DNA from: Acidobacteriota bacterium
GTDB lineage: Bacteria; Actinomycetota; Actinomycetes; Actinomycetales; Microbacteriaceae
Reading direction: 5' to 3'
Assembly: GCA_019352055.1 (NCBI GenBank)
Contig: JABBOB010000001.1
Location: 28,559-92,558 of the forward strand
Length of the DNA: 64,000 nt
A model generated the notes under the pieces. It did not search any database. It was not told where the DNA came from and worked only from the letters and a program-made list of their open reading frames with translations. The translations under genes were made by a program, and so were the position numbers. How positions within the stretch are numbered: position 1 is the first letter of the stretch; each line of letters begins with the position of its first letter. This document shows positions 47,636-55,901 of the stretch, piece after piece.

Positions 47636-47665
47636 GGCGGAGGCGGAGGCGGAGGCGGAGGCGGC
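47636..47665. repeat. GGCGGA hexanucleotide tandem repeat
   Basis: (GGCGGA)x4 plus GGCGGC at 47636-47665. Confidence 0.9.
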
Positions 47666-47715
47666 GGCGCGCACCGTCGCCTCCGCCGCTCGCCGGCGCA
47701 GAGGGTCGACCGTGG

Positions 47716-48459
47716 TCATGCGACCCGGACGACTCGCGGGAGGAGCAGCTGCTGGCCCAGCGTCCACAGGGCGGAGCACGCCCAGTACCCGGTGACGCCG
47801 ATCGGGAACGCGAGCCCGGTGGCCGCGGTCGCCAGTGGGAGCAGCAGGAGGAGCCGACCGCCGGGGACCGCGGGGGACGCGCCTGCGGCGAGGTGCTGCG
47901 TCAGCACCTGCGCGCCGGCGGTGACCACGAGGAACCCGATCCCGGTCAGCGCTGCAGGCACTCCGCCCGACAGCGCGGTCGCTGCCAGCGGCGCGCCGAA
48001 CGCGGCCGCTGCCGCGAAGGAGGCGAGCGCGGTGGGGCCCGAGGCGTGCGCCGCGTGCTCGAGCGCCTGGACGAGCGCCAGGAACAGCGGGACCTGGATC
48101 AGCAGCGGCAGCAGACCCGCGACGGGCCGTACGCCGTGCCGCCGGTACAGCTCCCCCGTCTCGCGGGCGAGCGAAGCCCGCGCATCGGGGTCGGTGCGGC
48201 CTCGGTAGCGCTCGCGGATGCGTGCGGCCTCCGGGGCGATGGCGCGCATCCGGATCCCGGAGCGGTACTGGCGGACGGCGAGCGGGAGGAGCAGCGCGCG
48301 CACGGCGACGACGAGCAGTGCGACCGCGAGCAGCCAGGTGACGCCGGCGGCGGGGTCGAGGCCGACGGTCGCCAGCAGGTCGTGCAGCGCGGCGAGGACG
48401 CCCTCGACCGCAGCGCGGATCGGCACGAGGGGATCGGGCAGGGACATGGACATGGACAT
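47716..48459 (-). CDS. YidC/Oxa1 family membrane insertase-like protein
   Basis: 247 aa; VRALLLPLAVRQYRSGIRMRAIAPEAARIRERYRGRTDPDARASLARETGELYRRHGVRPVAGLLPLLIQVPLFLALVQAL. Confidence 0.92.
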   Translation of the reverse strand: MSMSMSLPDPLVPIRAAVEGVLAALHDLLATVGLDPAAGVTWLLAVALLVVAVRALLLPLAVRQYRSGIRMRAIAPEAARIRERYRGRTDPDARASLARETGELYRRHGVRPVAGLLPLLIQVPLFLALVQALEHAAHASGPTALASFAAAAAFGAPLAATALSGGVPAALTGIGFLVVTAGAQVLTQHLAAGASPAVPGGRLLLLLPLATAATGLAFPIGVTGYWACSALWTLGQQLLLPRVVRVA

Positions 48460-48593
48460 GGACGGGCACCTTCGGGGTCGACGGATCCAGGCGTCCGAGC
48501 GGACGCCGGAGTCGTCCCGGTCTCACCGGGACACGAGCGCGTGACCGATGCGGAGACGGCGCGGTGCGGCACCGCGCCTCTCGGCGCATCGGA

Positions 48594-48848
48594 TCAGCGC
48601 AGCGTGCCCGGCGCTCTCGCCCTGCGGTGCCCGGGCGCGGCGGGGTCGCTGCACCGCAGCAGGACGCGGAGCGTCGCGAAACCGGTCGCGGCCGGCAGGA
48701 GCAGCACGCCGTTCGACGCGGCCGCCGTGCGCAGCACGACCACGACCGCCAGCGCCGCGGCGAGCAGCCCGGCCGCGAGCAGCACCTCCGCGCCCTGCGC
48801 CTCCGGGCGCACGGACAACAGCAGCGCGCTGAGCAGCCCGGCCACCAT
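48594..48848 (-). CDS. DUF6412 domain-containing protein
   Basis: 84 aa with two TM segments; adjacent upstream of the yidC-like gene, a recurrent actinobacterial neighbour. Confidence 0.65.
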   Translation of the reverse strand: MVAGLLSALLLSVRPEAQGAEVLLAAGLLAAALAVVVVLRTAAASNGVLLLPAATGFATLRVLLRCSDPAAPGHRRARAPGTLR

Positions 48849-48867
48849 GCAGGCAGGCTATGCCCAG

Positions 48868-48976
48868 GAGCACGAAAGCAGGAAGCATCCACTCCGGCAG
48901 GAAGAACGACGCGTCGGGTTCCTGCTGTTGCGGATGCTTCCTGCTGACGTGCTCGAGTGTTCCTGCTGTCGTGCTC
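48868..48976. repeat. Nested inverted repeats with five GCAGGAA/TTCCTGC copies
   Basis: GAGCACGA (48868-48875) vs TCGTGCTC (48969-48976); perfect 14-bp AGCAGGAAGCATCC (48877-48890) vs GGATGCTTCCTGCT (48932-48945); inner GCAGGAA/TTCCTGC. Confidence 0.85.
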
Positions 48977-51184
48977 TCAGAGCTTGAGGGCGTCCCTCAG
49001 GAGCGCGATCAGGGCGTCGAGCTGGACGGAGGTCTCGCCGGTCACCTCGGTGTCGTCGCCGTCGAGGGCCCGCGCGGCGAGCGACGCCTTCGAGTCGACG
49101 AGCTCCGCGATCCTCGCGTCGATCGTGTGCGCCGCGATGATCCGCCAGGCCGTGACCGGCTCGGACTGCCCGATCCGATGCGTGCGGTCGATCGCCTGCT
49201 GCTGCTCCGCGGCGGTCCAGGACAGCTCGGCGAGCACGACGTTCGAGGCGACCTGCAGGTTGATGCCGACGCCCGCGGCGGAGAGCGAGCAGACGATCGC
49301 CTTCGTCTTCTTGTCGTGCAGGAAGGAGTCGACCGCCCGCTCACGGGCCGCGGCGGTCTGATCGCCGCGGATGGACACCGACTTGATGTCGCGCCGCGCG
49401 AACGTCGCCTCCGCCTGGTCCATCACGTCGATGTGCTTCGCGAAGAGGACGACCTTGCCGGTGGAGCGCGCGAGCTGCGTGGCGTAGTCCGCCGCGAGCG
49501 CCGCTTTCGCGGAGCCGATCTTGCGGATCATCGTGAAGATGTTCTCGCCGGTGGTCGCGCTGCGCGACTCCTCGAGCTCCTGCTGCGCGATCAGTCGCAC
49601 GAGCTGCATCTTCTGCTCGAGCGTCTCCGGCTTCCGGCCCGCGGCGAGGGAGCGGTAGCGCTGCACCAGCCGCTGCTGCAGCTCGCGCTCCGCCTTCTGG
49701 ATCGAACGGCCGGCCTCGTCGTCGAGCTCGACGGGCAGGTCGACGACGCGCTTGGCCGGCAGGTCGGCGGCGACGTCGATCTTGCGGCGGCGCACGAAGC
49801 CCATGTCGATGACGGCCTGGCGCGCCTCGGACAGGAACCCGGGCTCCGCGGGCGAGAGCCCCGTCTCCTCCAGCCGCGCCATCAGCTCGGGCAGCGGTTT
49901 CGTGTCGTCGATCCAGCCGAGGAACTGCCAGATGGCCTTGAAGTCCTCCGTGCTGTTGATCACCGGGGTCCCGGTGAGCGCCATCAGCAGGGGGTCGCTG
50001 CGACGCTCGCGGAGCGCGGCGGCGAGGGACAGCACGAGCTTCGAGCGCTGCGCGCCGTGATTCTTGATGAAGTGGGCCTCGTCGACGACCATGCCCTTGA
50101 AGCCGAGCGTCTTCAGCCAACCGGAGTGGCGGTCGAGGACCTCGTAGTTCACGATCACGACGTCCGCGAACGCGTCGAGGTCCGCGCCGTCGCCGTGGAT
50201 CACCGTGGAGGTCCGGTTCGGGATCCACTTCTCGACCTCGCGCGCCCAGTTCATCTTCACGACGTTGGGCACGACCGCCAGCAGCGGGAACGCCTCCGCG
50301 ACGGACGCTGCGATCAGGCTCTGCGCCGTCTTGCCGAGTCCGGGCTCGTCGGCGAGGAGGAAGGTGCGGTGCCCGCGGGCGACCGCCTCGATGAACTCCG
50401 CCTGGTGGTTCATCAGCGCGGTGCCGGCGGGCGCCCAGCGCGGCTTCGCGGGGGCCTCCGGCAGCACCATGCTCGTGACGCCGCCACCGCCCTGCTCGAA
50501 CGCCTTGAACAGCGGGCCGAGCAGCTCCCAGTTCGCCAGCCGACGAGTGAGGTGCGGGGCGCGGCCGAGCGCGAAGTCGGGCGGCAGGAAGGGGTTCGCG
50601 AGCTGGCGGGCGCGGACCGAGACGGGGGTCACCTGGCGCTCGGCGAACGGGTCGGCGACCGCCGGCGCGGTGGGCGCCTCCTCCGCCGGCACGTCGTAGC
50701 CGGCCTCCTCCAGCATCCGGCGCCGCAGCGATCGCGCGGCGTCCGACTGCGCGTGGCCGGGCTCGAGGAGCGTGATCAGGGAGGTGTCGCGCGCGGCGGT
50801 CTTCGCCAGGATCGTCGCGACGCCGTCGAGGCGCTTGAGCGTCTCCGCCCTGGCCTCCTCACCGAGCTCCGGATCGGTCTTCGCCCGGGCGCGCTCCTCG
50901 CGGACGAGCAGCGCGATCACCTGGAACTTCGTGCGCCCGGAGGGGCCGACCGGACCGCGCGACGCAGCCGTCTCCACCTCCCGCACCGCCCGTGCGAGCA
51001 CGGGGATGAGGCCGGTGTTGTCGAACGCGCCCTTGCGGGGAGAGCGGGACCGGGTGGGGGTCGCCGTGGATCGAACCAAGTGGGTCTCCAGAGATGGCCG
51101 TCCGCGCGGGCGGGAGCCGCGGCGTCGCCGCGGACGCGGAACGAAGTGGAACGGGTGCTGCCGGGGCGGGCGCGAACCGGACAT
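48977..51184 (-). CDS. SNF2-family DEAD/DEAH box helicase
   Basis: 735 aa; FLLADEPGLGKTAQSLIAASVAEAFPLLAVVPNVVKMNWAREVEKW, MVVDEAHFIKN, LSAAGVGINLQVASNVVLAELSWTAAEQQQAIDRTHRIGQ. Start may be downstream of 51184. Confidence 0.92.
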   Translation of the reverse strand: MSGSRPPRQHPFHFVPRPRRRRGSRPRGRPSLETHLVRSTATPTRSRSPRKGAFDNTGLIPVLARAVREVETAASRGPVGPSGRTKFQVIALLVREERARAKTDPELGEEARAETLKRLDGVATILAKTAARDTSLITLLEPGHAQSDAARSLRRRMLEEAGYDVPAEEAPTAPAVADPFAERQVTPVSVRARQLANPFLPPDFALGRAPHLTRRLANWELLGPLFKAFEQGGGGVTSMVLPEAPAKPRWAPAGTALMNHQAEFIEAVARGHRTFLLADEPGLGKTAQSLIAASVAEAFPLLAVVPNVVKMNWAREVEKWIPNRTSTVIHGDGADLDAFADVVIVNYEVLDRHSGWLKTLGFKGMVVDEAHFIKNHGAQRSKLVLSLAAALRERRSDPLLMALTGTPVINSTEDFKAIWQFLGWIDDTKPLPELMARLEETGLSPAEPGFLSEARQAVIDMGFVRRRKIDVAADLPAKRVVDLPVELDDEAGRSIQKAERELQQRLVQRYRSLAAGRKPETLEQKMQLVRLIAQQELEESRSATTGENIFTMIRKIGSAKAALAADYATQLARSTGKVVLFAKHIDVMDQAEATFARRDIKSVSIRGDQTAAARERAVDSFLHDKKTKAIVCSLSAAGVGINLQVASNVVLAELSWTAAEQQQAIDRTHRIGQSEPVTAWRIIAAHTIDARIAELVDSKASLAARALDGDDTEVTGETSVQLDALIALLRDALKL

Positions 51185-51244
51185 GCATCGTCGGTACGGC
51201 CATGGGCCGCGGCCTGCAGCGCAGAAAGTGTACCGCGCTTGTGC

Positions 51245-52705
51245 TCAGCGCCTCGCCGGAGTCTCCGGCGCGCCGGGGGTCGGCATCGCACGGAGCGGGC
51301 CCCGGGCACCGCCCTCCAGCACGCTGCCGTCGACGTCGAACCGGCTGCCGCACACCGGGCAGTCCCAACTCGTCTCGAGGTCGTTCCAGACGACGACGCC
51401 GCCGGCCCGCGTGCACATCGCGGATACGCTGCGGAGCACGTCGCCGGTGAGGCTCGTGGCGACGAGCCCGTCGTCGGTGCGGTGCACCACGCCCTGCCCG
51501 ACCCGGAGCAGCGGGAGGTCCGTGGGGGCGAGCCGCCGGAACCCCGAGACGAGCTCGGACGCGGCTCGGACGTCGGCTGCCAGCCCGACGCCCTGGCTGC
51601 GCACCCGGGTGAACCGCCGGCCGATCGTCGTCGCCCAGGCCGGCCGCTCGAGCCCGAGCAGGTCGCGGCTGATCCGGATGCCGGCGGCCGCGCCCTGCGT
51701 GAGGCCCCAGCCGTCGAACCCGGAGGCGAACGACACCGCGCCACCGCCGCGCGGCAGGAGGCCCACGAACCCGATCGGGTTGAACGGGCGGTAGTCCTGC
51801 CCGCTCCAGGCGTCGGTGCGCTCGAAGTCCGGCACCATCCGGCGCAGCGCCTCCTCGACACGGTCCGCCTGGTGCAGCTCCGAGCCGCCGGTGCCGACCG
51901 CGTGCGCCTGCCCGACCGCGGTGACCTGGCCCGCACCGGCCGACGACACGGTCGTGCTCCCGCCGGAACCGATCGCGGTGACGATCGGCAGTCCGGGTCC
52001 GGATGCGGTCCCGGTGACGGCGACCATTCGGAACGCCGCGGTCTTCAGCGCGTACAGCCCGCGGTCGAGGATCGGCGTGCCGGTGGCGAGGACCACGTGC
52101 CGTGCCGCGTACTCGTTCTGCCCGGTCTCGACGACGCTGACGTCGTGCGGGCGCACCCGGATGTCGACGACCCGCTCGCGCTCGACGATCCGGACCCCCG
52201 CCTCGGTGGCTGCGATCGCGAGCGCGCTGAGCAGCCGGGACGGCTCGACGAGGATCTGGTCGGACAGCACGAGCGCGCCGTGGTGCGGGAAGGGCAGCTC
52301 GGAGGAGCGCTGCAGCTTCTCGAGCCGGAGCCCGGCCCGGGACGCGGCGAGGTGCTCGTCGTCGATCCGCGCGGCGCCGTCCGGCCGGGAGGCGACGAGG
52401 TAGGCGTCGTGCCGTTCGTGGGCCGTCCCGGTCGACGTGAGCAGCTCGGCCAGCAGCGCGAAGCCGTCCGCGTTCATCGCCCGGTACGCGGCCGCGTTCT
52501 TCCGTGCCGTCTCGCTCTGCAGTCGGCGGTAGGCCGTGCCGTGCAGCTGGCTCACGACCCCCGCCGATCGGCCGGAGGAACCGCCTCCGACGGGCTCCGC
52601 GGTGACGACCACGACACGGTGGCCGCCTCTCGCGAGCAGCAGGGCCGTGGTGAGCCCGACGACGCCGGCACCCACCACCACGTCGTCGAGCACGTCCGAA
52701 GGCAT
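51245..52705 (-). CDS. FAD-dependent oxidoreductase with C-terminal degenerate Rieske-like domain
   Basis: 486 aa; DDVVVGAGVVGLTTALLLARGGHRVVVVTAE; PFNPIGFVGLLPRGGGAVSFASGFDGWGLTQGAAAGI; C-terminus SAMCTRAGGVVVWNDLETSWDCPVCGSRFDVDGSVLEGG. Confidence 0.88.
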   Translation of the reverse strand: MPSDVLDDVVVGAGVVGLTTALLLARGGHRVVVVTAEPVGGGSSGRSAGVVSQLHGTAYRRLQSETARKNAAAYRAMNADGFALLAELLTSTGTAHERHDAYLVASRPDGAARIDDEHLAASRAGLRLEKLQRSSELPFPHHGALVLSDQILVEPSRLLSALAIAATEAGVRIVERERVVDIRVRPHDVSVVETGQNEYAARHVVLATGTPILDRGLYALKTAAFRMVAVTGTASGPGLPIVTAIGSGGSTTVSSAGAGQVTAVGQAHAVGTGGSELHQADRVEEALRRMVPDFERTDAWSGQDYRPFNPIGFVGLLPRGGGAVSFASGFDGWGLTQGAAAGIRISRDLLGLERPAWATTIGRRFTRVRSQGVGLAADVRAASELVSGFRRLAPTDLPLLRVGQGVVHRTDDGLVATSLTGDVLRSVSAMCTRAGGVVVWNDLETSWDCPVCGSRFDVDGSVLEGGARGPLRAMPTPGAPETPARR

Positions 52706-52825
52706 GCGGCGACGCTAGCGGCGGCGGCTGCGGACCCGCCCGGACCGGGCCACGTCCGGAGCTCGGCGTCCGCCCACCGCCCGCACCGCGCGACGCCGCC
52801 ACGGCGGGCCTCCTAGGGTTGGCTG

Positions 52826-53749
52826 ATGCCTGCCGCACCGTTCGTCCTGTCCGACGAGGTCGCCGAAGCGCTGCGGACCGGGGCCCCGGTCGTCGCGCTC
52901 GAGTCGACGATCATCAGCCACGGTCTGCCCCGGCCCCGGAACCTCGAGGCGGCGCGCGGGTTCGAGGCCCTGCTCCGCGACCTCGGCGTCGTGCCCGCGA
53001 CCATCGCGGTGCTCGACGGCGTGCCGCGGATCGGCCTCGACGACGACGGGGTGCGACGGATCGCGGACGAGGAGATGGCGAAGGCCAGCATCCGCGACCT
53101 CCCGATCCTCGCCGCGCTCGGCGCGAGCGCTGCGACGACGGTCGCCGCGACCACCCACCTCGCGGCGCTCGCGGGCGTGCGCGTGTTCGCGACGGGTGGG
53201 CTCGGCGGGGTGCACCGCGGGGCCGCGACCACCTTCGACGAGTCGGCTGACCTCACGGCGCTCGCTCAGCACCCGGTCGCCGTCGTGACGGCCGGGGTCA
53301 AGAGCGTGCTCGACATCGGGGCGACCCTCGAGCGCCTGGAGACGCTGTCCGTGCCGGTCGTGGGCTTCCGGACCAGCGCGTTCCCAAGCTTCTGGCTCCC
53401 CTCCTCCCCGTTCGACCTCGACTGGCGTGTCGAGAGCCCGGAGGAGGTCGCCGCGATCCTGCACGCGCAGGACGCCGCGCCGGACGACGGGCGCCCGCGA
53501 CCCGGCCTCGTCGTGGCGAACCCGGTGCCGGAGGGCGAGGGGTGGGACCGTGCCGAGCACGACCGCGTCCTCGCGAAGGCGCTCGCCGCCGCGGACGCCG
53601 CGAAGGTGCGAGGCAAGGCCGTCACGCCGTTCCTGCTGTCGTTCATCGTGACCGCCTCCGAGGGCGTGTCGCTCGAGGTCAACCTCCGGCTCGCGCGGAA
53701 CAACGTGCGGGTCGCCGGCGCGATCGCCTCGGCGTACGCCGCGAGCTGA
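52826..53749 (+). CDS. psuG: Pseudouridine-5'-phosphate glycosidase
   Basis: 307 aa; VVALESTIISHGLPRPRNLEAARGFEALLRDLGVVPATIAVLDGVPRIGL, VFATGGLGGVHRGAATTFDESADLTAL, VGFRTSAFPSFW. Confidence 0.97.
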   Translation: MPAAPFVLSDEVAEALRTGAPVVALESTIISHGLPRPRNLEAARGFEALLRDLGVVPATIAVLDGVPRIGLDDDGVRRIADEEMAKASIRDLPILAALGASAATTVAATTHLAALAGVRVFATGGLGGVHRGAATTFDESADLTALAQHPVAVVTAGVKSVLDIGATLERLETLSVPVVGFRTSAFPSFWLPSSPFDLDWRVESPEEVAAILHAQDAAPDDGRPRPGLVVANPVPEGEGWDRAEHDRVLAKALAAADAAKVRGKAVTPFLLSFIVTASEGVSLEVNLRLARNNVRVAGAIASAYAAS

Positions 53750-53750
53750 C

Positions 53751-54620
53751 GTGGCCGGGGTCCTCGCCGTCGGGGACGTGATCGACGACGTCCTCGTGCG
53801 GCCGGTCGGCCCGATCGCACCCGACACGGACACCCCGAGCGCGATCGAGCGGGTCGCGGGCGGGTCGGCAGCGAACACCGCGTGCTGGCTCGCCTCGATC
53901 GGCACGCCCGCATCCCTCGTCGCCTCCGTCGGCCGGGAGGACGTGCAGCGGCACGCGACGCTGCTCGCCGAGCGCGGGGTGATGCCCCATCTGAAGCCGA
54001 GCGCGCGGCCGACGGGCACCATCGTCGTGCTCTCGCAGGGCGAGTCGAGGTCGATGCTGACCGACCGGGGCGCGAACGAGGAGACCTGCCCTGCGGACGT
54101 CACCGATCGGCTGCTCGCCTCCCACCTGGTGCTGCACGTCACCGGGCACGTGTTCGCCGGCCGTGACCGGGACACCGCCTGGCAGGACCTGTTCGCCCGG
54201 GCGGCGCTCGCGGGTCTGACGACCTCCGTCGCGCCGGGCTCGGCCGGACACCTGCGGGCGATCGGCCCCGGCCGCTTCCGCCGCATCGTCGCCGGGGTCG
54301 ACCTGCTGATCGCGAGTCGGGAGGAGGCGCAGGTGCTGACCGGCCGCCGGGATCCCGCCGCCGCCGCGCTCGAGCTCGCCGCTGCGCACCCGCTCGTCGT
54401 CGTGACCCTCGGGTCCGACGGCTCGGTGCTCGCGACGGCCGGGAGCACCGTGCACGTGCCGTCCGTCGCCGTCGAGGTCGTCGACGTCACGGGCGCCGGC
54501 GACGCCTACGCGGCGGGTCTGCTCGCCGCGCTGCTCGCCGGTGCGACCGACGCGGAGGCGGGTCGGCGCGCTGCGGCCCTCGCTGCCGAGGCGGTCGCGC
54601 GCGTGGGCGCCCGCCCCTGA
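53751..54620 (+). CDS. PfkB family carbohydrate kinase (probable pseudouridine kinase by context)
   Basis: GTG start 1 nt after the psuG stop; VAGGSAANTACWLASIGTPASLVASVG, VEVVDVTGAGDAYAAGLLAALLAG. Confidence 0.88.
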   Translation: MAGVLAVGDVIDDVLVRPVGPIAPDTDTPSAIERVAGGSAANTACWLASIGTPASLVASVGREDVQRHATLLAERGVMPHLKPSARPTGTIVVLSQGESRSMLTDRGANEETCPADVTDRLLASHLVLHVTGHVFAGRDRDTAWQDLFARAALAGLTTSVAPGSAGHLRAIGPGRFRRIVAGVDLLIASREEAQVLTGRRDPAAAALELAAAHPLVVVTLGSDGSVLATAGSTVHVPSVAVEVVDVTGAGDAYAAGLLAALLAGATDAEAGRRAAALAAEAVARVGARP

Positions 54621-54621
54621 T

Positions 54622-54662
<41 letters not shown>

Positions 54663-54840
54663 GCAGGCTCGAGCGACGATCCGTGCATTCGGCCGGGGAA
54701 TCGCCGACCCGCCCGACGCGTTCACCGCGGACGGGTTCACCGCGACGACGATCGCTGTTCAGACGTCATCCATTCGGGGGGACGCGGGACGTCACCGCCT
54801 CCGAGTAACTTTTGCGGCCACTCGAGAAAGCGAGAACGCA

Positions 54841-55836
54841 TTGTCCAGCAGAGGCGATGAGGGATCCCATACCGTCAGGACTGCGGAGCACGCACGTCCG
54901 GACCACTTCCTCCTCCACCTGAGCGACACGCACCTGCTCATCCCCGGGGGCAAGCTCTACGACGCGATCGCTCCGGAGCGCAGCCTCCAGCGGATCTTCG
55001 CGGACCTCGAGGCCTCGGGGACGCATCCGGAGGCGATCGTCTTCACCGGCGACCTCGCCGACCACGGCGACGCCGAGGCGTACCGGCTGCTGCGGTCGAT
55101 CGTGGAGCCGGCCGCCGAGCGGCTCGGGGCGCAGGTCATCTGGTGCATGGGCAACCACGACGACCGAGCGACGTTCCGCCGCGAGCTGTTCGGCCAGGCG
55201 CGCAACCGCCGTCCCGTCGACCGCGTCTACGACGTCAACGGCCTCCGGGTCATCACGATGGACACGTCCGTCCCCGGTCACCACCACGGCGAGCTGACCG
55301 GCGCCCAGCTCGACTGGCTCGCGGAGGAGCTCGCCTCCCCCGCGCCCCACGGCACGATCCTCGCCCTGCACCACCCGCCGCTGCCCTGCATCCAAGACCT
55401 CGCGGTGATGGTGGAGCTGCGGGACCAGGCCGGCCTGCGCGAGGTCGTCGAGGGCACCGACGTGCGCTCCATCCTCGCCGGCCACGTCCACTTCTCGACG
55501 AGCGGCTCGTTCGCGGGCATCCCGGTGTCCGTCGCGTCGGCCACCTGCTACACGCAGGACCTGACCGGCGAGTCGCGCAGCACCCGCCCGCAGGACGGCA
55601 ACCAGTCCTACAACCTGGTGCACGTCTTCGATGACATGGTGCTGCACTCGGTCGTCCCGGTCGCCGCCGGCATCCCGATGTCGACGACCTCCGCTGCCGA
55701 CAGCGCCGAGATCCTCGCCCAGCACGGGGTCACGATCCCGGATCCGGTCAACGCCCACCTGCCGTCGCGGGTCTACGACCGCGTCGACGAGGAGCTCGAG
55801 CTGATGACGCAGCCGATCTCCGTCATCAAGCAGTAG
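54841..55836 (+). CDS. Metallophosphoesterase, CpdA-like phosphodiesterase
   Basis: HFLLHLSDTHLLIPGGKLYDAI, VFTGDLADHGDAEAYRLL, VIWCMGNHDDRATFR, ALHHPPLP, ILAGHVHFSTSG; TTG at 54841 is a plausible start, ORF opens upstream. Confidence 0.9.
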   Translation: MSSRGDEGSHTVRTAEHARPDHFLLHLSDTHLLIPGGKLYDAIAPERSLQRIFADLEASGTHPEAIVFTGDLADHGDAEAYRLLRSIVEPAAERLGAQVIWCMGNHDDRATFRRELFGQARNRRPVDRVYDVNGLRVITMDTSVPGHHHGELTGAQLDWLAEELASPAPHGTILALHHPPLPCIQDLAVMVELRDQAGLREVVEGTDVRSILAGHVHFSTSGSFAGIPVSVASATCYTQDLTGESRSTRPQDGNQSYNLVHVFDDMVLHSVVPVAAGIPMSTTSAADSAEILAQHGVTIPDPVNAHLPSRVYDRVDEELELMTQPISVIKQ

Positions 55837-55844
55837 GCCCCGCC

Positions 55845-55891
55845 GCACGGATGAGGGGACCCGGCCGTCGGCCGGGTCCCCTCATCCGTGC
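55845..55891. terminator. Strong hairpin between convergent genes
   Basis: GCACGGATGAGGGGACCCGGCC-GTC-GGCCGGGTCCCCTCATCCGTGC, perfect 22-bp stem, 3-nt loop. Confidence 0.9.
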
Positions 55892-55901
55892 ACGGACCGG
55901 G

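Noticed and set aside
48860-52816. 1318-aa plus-strand ORF antisense to the SNF2 helicase and Rieske-flavoprotein genes
   Set aside because: Arg/Asp/Glu/Val-rich low-information translation typical of GC-rich antisense frames; opposite strand encodes clear family motifs
54750-54800. Two GACGTCA motifs upstream of the CpdA-like gene as possible cAMP-response sites
   Set aside because: GACGTCA is a eukaryotic CRE; bacterial CRP-type sites are TGTGA-N6-TCACA and none is evident
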